Shown in pieces: positions 6,474 to 12,498 of a DNA stretch of 13,816 bases. The stretch's first letter is position 1. Each line of letters opens with the position of its first letter. Position numbers and translations under genes: made by a program. A model generated the notes under the pieces. It worked only from the letters and a program-made list of their open reading frames with translations, did no database searches and was not told where the DNA came from. Origin of the DNA: a candidate division Zixibacteria bacterium SM23_81 (GTDB lineage Bacteria > SM23-81); NCBI GenBank assembly GCA_001304015.1, contig LJUY01000065.1, positions 1 through 13,816 of the forward strand, in the 5' to 3' direction.

Positions 6474-7016
6474 TTACGCTTTTTCAAACGCTTCTTTCGC
6501 GGCCTGGACGTTTTCCTCTTTCTTGATGGGCGATTCCTCACGCACAGCCTCCAGAAGCGCCTTCAGACCAACAAAACCGGTGATTTTTGAGAAAGCGGCC
6601 AGCATGGGCATGTTGACGATGGGCGCCGCCTTGGAGCCCAAACCGTATTTAACCGCAACAGAGGTGGCATCGAAGGTTCTCACTCGGAACTTATCCGGCA
6701 CTTCGAAGAAGCTGGGATCTTTGCCGGAATTGATGATCACCCAACCGCCGGATTTGAGGCCCGCGGTCACATCGATCACCTCCATGAGGGTGGGGTCCAT
6801 AACCACCACATGGTCCGGCTGGTAGATCTTGCAGCGCAGATAGATCCGCTTGTCGTCGATGCGGGTAAAGGAGACCACCGGTGCACCTCTCCGCTCCACG
6901 CCGTATTCGGGGAAGGTCTGGACCCATTTTCCTTCTATCATTAAAGCATCAGCCAGTGCCTTGGATGCGACCACCGTTCCCTGTCCGCCCCGTCCGTGAA
7001 ATCGAATCTCGATCAT
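6474..7016 (-). CDS. porG: Pyruvate:ferredoxin oxidoreductase, gamma subunit
   Basis: A 180-residue gamma subunit of the four-subunit enzyme, the CoA-side/assembly domain that is fused into one chain in dimeric bacterial POR. Signature segments are MIEIRFHGRGGQGTVVASK at the N terminus, TFPEYGVERRGAPVVSFTRI (about 39-58), and GLGSKAAPIVNMPMLAAFSKI near the C terminus. It is the first gene of the operon, beginning about 40 nt after the predicted transcription start. The Shine-Dalgarno is weak (GTGAG). The gene order G-D-A-B is the one typical of archaea and of anaerobic bacteria with the four-subunit enzyme. Confidence 0.94.
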   Translation of the reverse strand: MIEIRFHGRGGQGTVVASKALADALMIEGKWVQTFPEYGVERRGAPVVSFTRIDDKRIYLRCKIYQPDHVVVMDPTLMEVIDVTAGLKSGGWVIINSGKDPSFFEVPDKFRVRTFDATSVAVKYGLGSKAAPIVNMPMLAAFSKITGFVGLKALLEAVREESPIKKEENVQAAKEAFEKA

Positions 7017-7063
7017 ATCAACTCACTTTCGCTGCACCTGAAAGAAACCTGTGTCCATTTTTT

Positions 7064-7092
7064 AATATAGGTGAGGAGGCCAACAGACACAA
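7064..7092 (-). promoter_or_regulatory. Sigma-70-like promoter of porGDAB
   Basis: On the minus strand: TTGTGT (7087-7092), 17-bp spacer, TATATT (7064-7069), followed by AAAAA. Transcription would start near 7057, about 40 nt before porG. The element nearly repeats upstream of the second operon (10350-10378). Confidence 0.65.
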
Positions 7093-7100
7093 GCAGAAAA

Positions 7101-7116
7101 TGTGAAATTTTTCACC
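7101..7116. promoter_or_regulatory. CRP/FNR-superfamily-type operator
   Basis: TGTGAAATTTTTCACC fits the TGTGA-N6-TCACA consensus at nine of ten half-site positions. Its core GTGAAA-TT-TTTCAC is a perfect palindrome. The centre is roughly 50 bp upstream of the predicted start, adjoining the -35 box, a position where an activator of this family would act. Which regulator binds (CRP, FNR-like or HcpR-like) cannot be told. Confidence 0.5.
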
Positions 7117-7194
7117 TGTGAGCGTGGGTTCGGAAAAGGATGAACAAGTATACGTCCTTAAAGCTATAATCAATTGTTCGATCAAAGGGGCTGA

Positions 7195-7226
7195 GGGTTC
7201 GGGGGCTTGAGGTGTCAAGCGAACCC
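7195..7226. repeat. Bulged hairpin in the por intergenic region
   Basis: GGGTTCG (7195-7201) pairs with CGAACCC (7220-7226). After a four-G bulge, CTTGA (7206-7210) pairs with TCAAG (7215-7219) around a GGTG loop. Twelve perfect base pairs in 32 bases, with no T-run on either side, argue against a terminator. It is unexplained. Confidence 0.6.
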
Positions 7227-7298
7227 GCGCCGCCCATAAGAACGTGTTATCTTTAGCCAAGCGGAGAACGCCAAATAGGCTGCCTGCTGGCCTGAAAG

Positions 7299-7338
7299 CT
7301 GAGATTCTTCGACCACTATAGCGGCCTCAGAATGACAA
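7299..7338. repeat. Short dispersed-repeat-like element
   Basis: CTGAGATTCTTCG and CCTCAGAATGACA flank a 14-bp middle, with CTGAG/CTCAG inverted arms. The phrase GATTCTTCG...CTCAGAATGACA resembles an intergenic palindromic repeat I recall from several unrelated anaerobe genomes. Only one copy lies in this window. Confidence 0.4.
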
Positions 7339-7455
7339 TACAGTGTTTCCTTGGGGAGGCGAGCTAGTCATTAAGCATCAATTTGCAATGAGCTCTTGAG
7401 CAGATTTAGTATGGTTGCGAACTCGATTTCCGATCCCCGGTCCCCGATCCACGAT

Positions 7456-7480
7456 AAAAAAACCCGGCTCAAGAGCCGAG
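7456..7480 (-). terminator. Rho-independent terminator of the second por-like operon
   Basis: On the minus strand CTCGGCTC (7473-7480) pairs with GAGCCGGG (7463-7470) through one G-T wobble and runs directly into seven Ts (7456-7462). It lies 27 bp past the stop of the PorB paralogue. Confidence 0.88.
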
Positions 7481-7506
7481 TCTCTCCTTTGCAGCGAAAT
7501 TCCCTT

Positions 7507-8355
7507 CTACCCTTCAACCCTCCTCAACAAGCGCTCCAAGTCTTCCTCCACTCGTTGTTGGATAACCCCGATTTGTTTCTTGGTCAGGCGGTGGAAACGC
7601 CTCTGAGGCCGAAAGTATTCTTCCACCGGAAGCCTTTTGGGGAGGACATTGATGGTGTATTTCTTCCCTTTCTGCACCTCGTAGAGGGAAAAGATTCCTG
7701 TGTGGACGGCCAGCCTGGCCGTCTGAACGGAGAGATTTTCGGGGATCTTCCAGACCAGCGGACAGGGCGCGAAAAGGTGGAGCAGCCGCGTCCCCTTGAT
7801 TCTTTTAGCTTTTTTAAATTTGCCAATGAAATCCTCGGGGTAGGCCACTGTGGCCGTGGCCGCATAGGGTATCCGAAGTGCAGCGAGGATATCCACCAAG
7901 CTTGCTCGAGCCTCTATCTTGACGCCTTTAGGCTTTATGATGGTCTCGTTTTCAAAGCTGACGTAGATGATGTTCTCGCTCCGCTCCGCAGCCTTACTCA
8001 GGTTCTGAAGCCCGATTTTGAAAGTCTCCTCAATTCCAGCCCACACCACCACCGTCCCGTCCGTTTTGTCCTCAAAGTTCATGGCCCTCCGGACTTCTGA
8101 GACAGGGGAAGCAGCCGTCTTGCAAGCGGTACGAACAACCGGCACATGGGAAAAGGAGTCTGGCAATGGATTATCCCTATCGTAGCAATACCTCTCTGAG
8201 CTCACCAGAGATGTCTTCTTTCCAAGGGCTTTCAAAGCATAGCGCAGGGATAGTGCGATGCCGCAGCCCGGACAGGCTGAATGCCCCGAGTCCACAATCT
8301 CCCTCTTGGGGATCTGAAAGTTTTGTACCTTCGTCTTAGGAATGAAGGTTCTCAT
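7507..8355 (-). CDS. Degenerate PorB paralogue lacking the thiamine-diphosphate motif
   Basis: About 282 residues from the chosen ATG (8355). Homology to PorB runs end to end: SGHSACPGCGIALSLRYALKALGKKT, ERSENIIYVSFENE, LRIPYAATATVAYPEDFI, HLFAPCPLVWKIPENL and AVHTGIFSLYE. The four Fe-S cysteines are kept (SACPGCG, the Cys in RYCYDRD, and FAPCP). The Mg-ThDP site is not: AGDGGTF of PorB is AGIEETF here, losing the Asp and the Gly-Gly, and the NTGIQRSSATP loop is deleted or rewritten (ETIIKPKGVK). The active-site FHTAFE is VRTACK. It is therefore probably not a pyruvate-decarboxylating subunit, yet the frame has stayed intact. The start is chosen for GGTGA five bases upstream and a TGATG junction with an upstream frame; the frame is open to an ATG at 8412 without a ribosome-binding site. 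Confidence 0.85.
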   Translation of the reverse strand: MRTFIPKTKVQNFQIPKREIVDSGHSACPGCGIALSLRYALKALGKKTSLVSSERYCYDRDNPLPDSFSHVPVVRTACKTAASPVSEVRRAMNFEDKTDGTVVVWAGIEETFKIGLQNLSKAAERSENIIYVSFENETIIKPKGVKIEARASLVDILAALRIPYAATATVAYPEDFIGKFKKAKRIKGTRLLHLFAPCPLVWKIPENLSVQTARLAVHTGIFSLYEVQKGKKYTINVLPKRLPVEEYFRPQRRFHRLTKKQIGVIQQRVEEDLERLLRRVEG

Positions 8356-8359
8356 CACT

Positions 8360-8533
8360 TCACCAGTTCCAGCTTCTCTCCCTCTCCGGTCCGCCATGTT
8401 TCGTAACGCCATCGAAGATCTGGCATAAGTTGTCCAGCGCGAAACGGCACCCTCTTCTACCGGCTATAACCTGAGCCCAGAAACGCAGGGTTCGCCATGA
8501 GACGGCCTTCTCTCCGGCAACTGCCTTCTTCAT
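8360..8533 (-). pseudogene. Fossil of a second porA (N-terminal stub)
   Basis: The ATG at 8533 overlaps the stop of the flavoprotein gene (ATGA, 8530-8533), the same coupling seen between porA and porB in the first operon. Its first 24 codons (MKKAVAGEKAVSW, then RTLRFWAQVIA) align without gaps to the first 24 of the intact PorA, with 12 identical residues by hand count. After AQVIA the similarity ends: PorA continues AAYPITPQT, whereas the frame runs about 30 codons of unrelated, Arg-rich residues to a stop at 8360. Another frame, ending at the TGATG junction with the PorB paralogue, may hold the old C-terminal tail (DLRWRYETW...), but that is weak. A large internal deletion of a full porA is the simplest reading. 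A short coupled peptide could still be translated. Confidence 0.65.
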
Positions 8534-10254
8534 CTCAGCACCTCCCGCATAGACATGGCGTTCCGGGGACACTCCTGAACGCAGATGCCGCAACCTGTGC
8601 AGTGCTCATAGTCGATTTTATAGCCGAACTTCCCACGACGACTGGAGATGGCAATATCGGGGCAGAAGATCATGCAGTTCTCACACATGTTGCAGACGCC
8701 ACAGCTAATACACCTTTGAGCCTCCGCCACAGCCTCTTCCTCCTTGTAACCCACGCAGACCTCTTGAAAACCTTTAGTCCGGGTCTCCACAGGACGAACA
8801 CGAAGGGGCACCTGGGCCTCCTCCTCTAAATAGGCCAGGTTCAAGTCTTTACACCGTACCAAGGAGGGATCTACCTCTTTAGGGCGAATGCGTGCCGTTC
8901 CCGGCCGTTCCTGAATGGAGAAGAAATCCTCCCCTTTCATATAACGGTCGATGGCCAAGGCTGCCCTCTTGCCAGAGCCGATGGCATGGGCCACCGTGCC
9001 CGCTCCTGTGGCCACGTCTCCACCAGCGAAGACCCCCTCTTTGCTTGTGAAACACCCCCTGTCCACCAGGATACCCCGGGCCTCGGTCTCGATATCTTCG
9101 GGCAGAAAGGAGAGATCCGGAAGCTCTCCCATGGCCAATACAATCCCATCTACTTTAAGCAGAAAGTTACATCCTTTTATGTGAACCGGTCGACCATGAC
9201 CACTCTTATTCTTCTTGCTCGGCTTCACCCTGACCAACTCCATGCCCTTCACTCGCCCACCCTGAACGAGGATCCTCTCAGGATAAACCTGAGGAATGAT
9301 CTCGATGCCTTCCTCCAGAACACTCGCGATTTCCCCACCAATGGCCGGCATCTGAGCTTGAGGGTGCCGGCAGACGATGATCGGTCGGCATCCCCGGCGA
9401 AGAAGAGATCTGGCGACATGAACAGATGCATTCCCGCCCCCGATGATGGCAACCCTCTCCCCGATCCTGATATTCTCCCCCAGGTTGAGTCGTTTCAAAA
9501 GCTCCACGCTGGAGAAAACACCCTTTGCCTCCTCCCCGGGAATCCCTAGCTTTTCGCTTTGGTGAAAGCCCGTGGCGACGAACAGGGCCTCAAAGCTCCT
9601 CAATTGATCCAGAGTGATGTCCCGGCCAACCACGGTGTTCGTCCTGATCTCAACCCCCTGAGCTTTGATATCGGCGATTTCCTGATTAAGAACGGCCCGG
9701 GGAAGCTTGTATCTGGGGATACCAGCCCGCATCATCCCGCCAGCCTTGGGCAGGGCTTCGAAGACGGTGACTCCATATTTCATCCGGGCTAACTGATAAG
9801 CACAGGAAAGCCCAGCAGGCCCCGAACCCACAATAGCTACCTGTTTCGTCCTTTGAGGTCTGGCTTTTGGCCTAGGACGAGGAAGAGTCCGGCCATAATC
9901 CGCCAGAAACCTTTCCAGAGCGTGAATGGAGATGGCCCCACCCAACTCCGCGCGGTTGCACTCGTCCTCACAGGGATGGGGGCATACCCTTCCACAGACA
10001 CCGGGGAAGGGATTCTCCTGTCGAATCAGCTCCCAGGCCTCCCGCAATCGCCCCTGGCTGGCCAGGTAGATGTACTCTACAATATCCTCGCCGGCGGGAC
10101 ATGCCTCATTACAGGGCGCGGTTTTATCACAGTAATAGGGTTCTTGGTACTTAGAGGAGAGCATTTGCTTTGCGGCAGGGTCTCCGGGGACGCGGCCATG
10201 AAGGGATATCCATTTTTCGCTGCGTAACTCAATCCTGTCTACTTTTTTGGCCAT
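8530..10254 (-). CDS. GltD-type NAD(P)/FAD oxidoreductase fused to a PorD-like ferredoxin
   Basis: A 574-residue flavoprotein likely moving electrons between NAD(P)H and ferredoxin or a partner oxidoreductase in the cytoplasm. In order: an N-terminal Fe-S helical domain with C42, C48, C52 (PCNEACPAG) and C87, C91, C95, C99 (CGRVCPHPCEDEC); an FAD Rossmann motif VGSGPAGLSCA at 142-152; an NAD(P) motif IGGGNASVHVARSLL at 271-285; the second FAD signature GVFAGGDVATGAGTVAHAIGSG at about 407-428; and, from about 510, a 2[4Fe-4S] ferredoxin with CISCGVCNMCENCMIFCP (515-532) and CTGCGICVQECP (552-563). The extra Cys pair in the first cluster motif is notable. The layout resembles glutamate synthase small chain, but no glutamate synthase large subunit is near; the partners are a porA fossil and a PorB paralogue. 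The C-terminal domain takes the place of PorD. First gene of its operon; no good Shine-Dalgarno is visible. Confidence 0.9.
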   Translation of the reverse strand: MAKKVDRIELRSEKWISLHGRVPGDPAAKQMLSSKYQEPYYCDKTAPCNEACPAGEDIVEYIYLASQGRLREAWELIRQENPFPGVCGRVCPHPCEDECNRAELGGAISIHALERFLADYGRTLPRPRPKARPQRTKQVAIVGSGPAGLSCAYQLARMKYGVTVFEALPKAGGMMRAGIPRYKLPRAVLNQEIADIKAQGVEIRTNTVVGRDITLDQLRSFEALFVATGFHQSEKLGIPGEEAKGVFSSVELLKRLNLGENIRIGERVAIIGGGNASVHVARSLLRRGCRPIIVCRHPQAQMPAIGGEIASVLEEGIEIIPQVYPERILVQGGRVKGMELVRVKPSKKNKSGHGRPVHIKGCNFLLKVDGIVLAMGELPDLSFLPEDIETEARGILVDRGCFTSKEGVFAGGDVATGAGTVAHAIGSGKRAALAIDRYMKGEDFFSIQERPGTARIRPKEVDPSLVRCKDLNLAYLEEEAQVPLRVRPVETRTKGFQEVCVGYKEEEAVAEAQRCISCGVCNMCENCMIFCPDIAISSRRGKFGYKIDYEHCTGCGICVQECPRNAMSMREVLR

Positions 10255-10349
10255 GGAGACGCCCGATTAGCTCCTTCCTCTCACAAATCTCGTGAGCTCC
10301 AATCTTGTGGTCCTTATCAGCGCTGGTGAACTCGCTATTGCTCCTTTTT

Positions 10350-10378
10350 AATATAGCAACGCAGGCTGAAAATCACAA
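10350..10378 (-). promoter_or_regulatory. Sigma-70-like promoter of the flavoprotein/PorB-paralogue operon
   Basis: On the minus strand: TTGTGA (10373-10378), 17-bp spacer, TATATT (10350-10355), followed by AAAAA. It has the same architecture as the porGDAB promoter, and the 17 bases ending in the shared TTGTG match there at 14 positions. The leader would be about 90 nt. Confidence 0.6.
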
Positions 10379-10431
10379 GGACAAAAAGTGAGTCTTTGGG
10401 CTTTCCGACGCCGTAGATACCCTTTTCTCAT

Positions 10432-10454
10432 AAAAAAGGCGCCTTGAACGCGCC
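10432..10454 (-). terminator. Rho-independent terminator, probably for the MATE gene
   Basis: On the minus strand GGCGC (10450-10454) pairs with GCGCC (10438-10442) around a 7-nt loop, followed by six Ts (10432-10437). It lies about 240 bp beyond the MATE stop and upstream of the next promoter. Confidence 0.7.
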
Positions 10455-10650
10455 GATGATGGTCGAGATTCGTGTTGCTTGCGGGATTCGGGGACTGAGA
10501 CTCGGGGCACCACCACACTAAAGAAACATCATTGAAAATTGCAAATTAAAATTTGCCTCTCCTCGCCCCCTTCCAAAAAGCATTACATGGCACAATTGCT
10601 TTCGGTGAGACGCGACATGTCGCTTCTCTACCTCTCTGTGAACACGAATA

Positions 10651-10694
10651 CCGATTCACGGTTCCCGGTCTCCGGTTTCCGATCACCGGTTTTT
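10651..10694. repeat. Degenerate CCGGT/CCGAT repeat cluster
   Basis: CCGGT occurs three times at 10665, 10672 and 10686, interleaved with CCGATT and TTCCGATC. CCGGT (10672-10676) and ACCGG (10685-10689) can form a hairpin followed by TTTTT on the plus strand, but no plus-strand gene precedes it. Similar CGATTTCCGATCCCCGG sequence occurs at 7424-7440. Confidence 0.6.
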
Positions 10695-10695
10695 C

Positions 10696-12060
10696 TCAAA
10701 TCACCTTCTGCTTCCAGGTCCCGCGGCCAAACCAGATCAAACCGATCATGGAGATGATCACGTTGGAGACGAACATACCCCACCAGATGCCCAGATGCCC
10801 CCACCGCAAGATGAAGGCCAGCACGTAGGCAATAGGGATACGCAACAACCACAACCGTCCGATGGACAGATACATCACAGGAGAGGTCTTCCCTGCCCCC
10901 TGAAAGGCGGCGAAGATCACCATGATGATGCCAAAGAAAAAGACCGAGTAGGAGACTACGCGAAACAGAATAACCCCCTGAGATACCACCTGGGGATCGT
11001 TGATGAATAGCCTAATCACCGGCTGGCTATAAAAAACCAGCAAACTGCAGCCCACGGCCAGGAAAGCCGCCACCATGCCCACCGCCCACCAGATAGTCCG
11101 CTCGGCTCTTCTAACCTGATCCGCCCCCAGGTTCTGGCCAATCAGGGCTGTGGCTCCAGCGCTAAAACCCATAGCGGGCACGTTCAAAAAGTGGATGATC
11201 CGCACAGCCACGGTGAAGGCGCTGACCACCACCGACCCGAAGGAGTTGACGAAGCCCTGAGTGACCATAAATCCCAGAGAGGCTCCCGACTGGCCCACGC
11301 CGGCCGGCATGCCGATGCGCAGGATTCTGTGCAGATAGTGTTGCCTTGGTCGCATATGGGGCCAGCGGACCTTCAGTCCGCGGGCGCCAGAGACCAGCAG
11401 GATCACACAGGCCGTCGAGGCCAAGATGCGGGAGGTCACCGTCACCGTAGCCGCCCCGGCCACCTCCATCCGGGGGAAGGGCCCCCAGCCGAAGATAAGG
11501 ACGGGATCCAGGATGATGTTCAGCAGATTGGCCCCCAGGTCGATGATCATTGGCGTGATGGCATCGCCGGCACCGCGCATGATGCCGCCGTAAATGAAAG
11601 AGATAGCCATGAAGGGAATGCCTGTGAAGATAATTCTCAGGTAGGAGCGCGCATTCACGAACACATCTTCCGGGGTGTGCATAAACCGGAGGATGGGAGA
11701 CGATACCAGCACTCCCACAAGGGAGACGATGGTGGCTCCGATAAGTAAGAAAACAAATGTTTGACCAGCTGCCAAGTTGGCTTGTTCTCTCTGGCCGCTG
11801 CCGGTGTACTGGGCCACCAGAGTAGTGCCTGCTACGGAGAAGCCAGCACCGAAGGAGACGAAGAAAAAGAGGATCGGAAAGGAAATGCCCGGCGCCGAGA
11901 TCGCCTCTCGACCCAGCTTGCCCAGCCAGAAAGCATCGGCCATGCTGTATAGGGTTTGCAGCATGAAGGTGGCCATGACGGGCAGGGAAAGGCGCATCAG
12001 GGAGCCAGGAATGGAACCACTGAGCAGGGGGGGTTTATCCTCGTTCCGGTTTTCCAACAT
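10696..12060 (-). CDS. MATE-family multidrug/cation efflux transporter
   Basis: A 454-residue inner-membrane protein with about twelve hydrophobic segments in two homologous halves, the usual MATE length and topology. It would export cationic or amphipathic compounds in exchange for Na+ or H+. Family features are the start GSIPGSLMRLSLPVMATFML, the TM1-2 segment YSMADAFWLGKLG, GAGFSVAGTTLVAQYTGSG, the YGGIMRGAGDAITPMI loop and its second-half counterpart FAAFQGAGKTSPVMYLSIG, and VPAMGFSAGATALIGQNLGA. These place it in the NorM/DinF-like MATE group; substrate and coupling ion cannot be read from sequence. It is monocistronic by layout, with its own terminator. The ATG at 12060 has AAGGA about 12 bases upstream, a rather long spacing. 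Confidence 0.93.
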   Translation of the reverse strand: MLENRNEDKPPLLSGSIPGSLMRLSLPVMATFMLQTLYSMADAFWLGKLGREAISAPGISFPILFFFVSFGAGFSVAGTTLVAQYTGSGQREQANLAAGQTFVFLLIGATIVSLVGVLVSSPILRFMHTPEDVFVNARSYLRIIFTGIPFMAISFIYGGIMRGAGDAITPMIIDLGANLLNIILDPVLIFGWGPFPRMEVAGAATVTVTSRILASTACVILLVSGARGLKVRWPHMRPRQHYLHRILRIGMPAGVGQSGASLGFMVTQGFVNSFGSVVVSAFTVAVRIIHFLNVPAMGFSAGATALIGQNLGADQVRRAERTIWWAVGMVAAFLAVGCSLLVFYSQPVIRLFINDPQVVSQGVILFRVVSYSVFFFGIIMVIFAAFQGAGKTSPVMYLSIGRLWLLRIPIAYVLAFILRWGHLGIWWGMFVSNVIISMIGLIWFGRGTWKQKVI

Positions 12061-12106
12061 GGAGACGCTATTTCCTTGATCGAGATTGGAGACTCGAGAA
12101 AAAGAC

Positions 12107-12227
12107 AGATCCTGGATGCGAGATCCTGGATAAAGGCTAAAATAAAAGACGGTATTTTCCAGCTTCCAGCATACAGCCTCTGACTTCCATGCCAGCTTCT
12201 ACAACCATAAACCAGCTTCTAGCTTCT
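12107..12227. repeat. Cluster of short degenerate direct repeats
   Basis: AGATCCTGGAT occurs at 12107-12117 and 12121-12131. Further right, CCAGCTTC recurs (CCAGCTTCCAGC near 12157, CCAGCTTCTA at 12192-12201 and 12212-12221), ending AGCTTCTGCC. Low-complexity, non-coding, and similar in style to the other intergenic repeats of this window. Confidence 0.7.
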
Positions 12228-12389
12228 GCCTACTGCGTAATGAAATCGGCATCGGGAGATGCCTCCTACGATAAATTGCCATTGCCCTTAGTAGACTTAG
12301 TTTTTTATTCTACAGCTTTTAAAGGCAAAAAGCAACCCCTTTCTGTTCTTTCCCATTCACTGTGGGATCAATGGAAGTGGGGAAAGTGC

Positions 12390-12418
12390 TTGACATGGCT
12401 GCCATTTTTTCATATTCT
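12390..12418 (+). promoter_or_regulatory. Sigma-70 promoter of the glycosyltransferase gene
   Basis: Perfect TTGACA (12390-12395), 17-bp spacer, TATTCT (12413-12418). The transcript would start near 12425, leaving a leader of about 75 nt. Confidence 0.72.
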
Positions 12419-12498
12419 AAAGACGACTTTTTTCCAGCACAGAGATGTAAGATCACCTCTTGATCTCTTAAACTACGCTGTTTGAGGGGGCGACGTAG

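Larger units (their letters stand above)
7017..7506. other. Spacer between the two por operons
   Basis: Nearly 490 bp without a believable gene. From left to right it holds the porG promoter, a CRP/FNR-type palindrome, a bulged hairpin, a CTGAG/CTCAG repeat, a degenerate CGAT/CCGG repeat (7424-7450) and the terminator of the second operon, each listed separately where supportable. The open frame on the minus strand at 7018-7260 has no recognisable similarity and covers the promoter. Confidence 0.6.
10255..10695. other. Spacer between the MATE gene and the flavoprotein operon
   Basis: About 440 bp with no convincing gene. It contains the flavoprotein promoter, a minus-strand terminator and a CCGGT-rich repeat cluster next to the MATE stop. 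Two overlapping plus-strand frames at 10539-10828 are low-complexity and run into the MATE gene; they are not credible. Confidence 0.6.
12061..12498. other. Divergent spacer between the MATE gene and the glycosyltransferase
   Basis: About 440 bp upstream of both genes. It holds a cluster of short degenerate repeats (12107-12227) and a clear plus-strand promoter (12390-12418). No credible gene; I could not place a minus-strand promoter for the MATE gene with confidence. Confidence 0.6.

Noticed and set aside
7018-7260. 80-residue minus-strand open frame upstream of porG
   Set aside because: It covers the predicted promoter and operator, has no recognisable similarity and no good ribosome-binding site.
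7396-8100. 234-residue plus-strand open frame
   Set aside because: Antisense to the PorB paralogue, whose homology and coupling show the true strand; it also spans a terminator.
10672-10694. Plus-strand terminator-like hairpin (CCGGT/ACCGG then TTTTT)
   Set aside because: No plus-strand gene precedes it; it is more likely part of the degenerate CCGGT repeat cluster.
11191-11748. 185-residue plus-strand open frame, His/Asp/Gly-rich
   Set aside because: It is the reverse-strand shadow of the MATE transporter.
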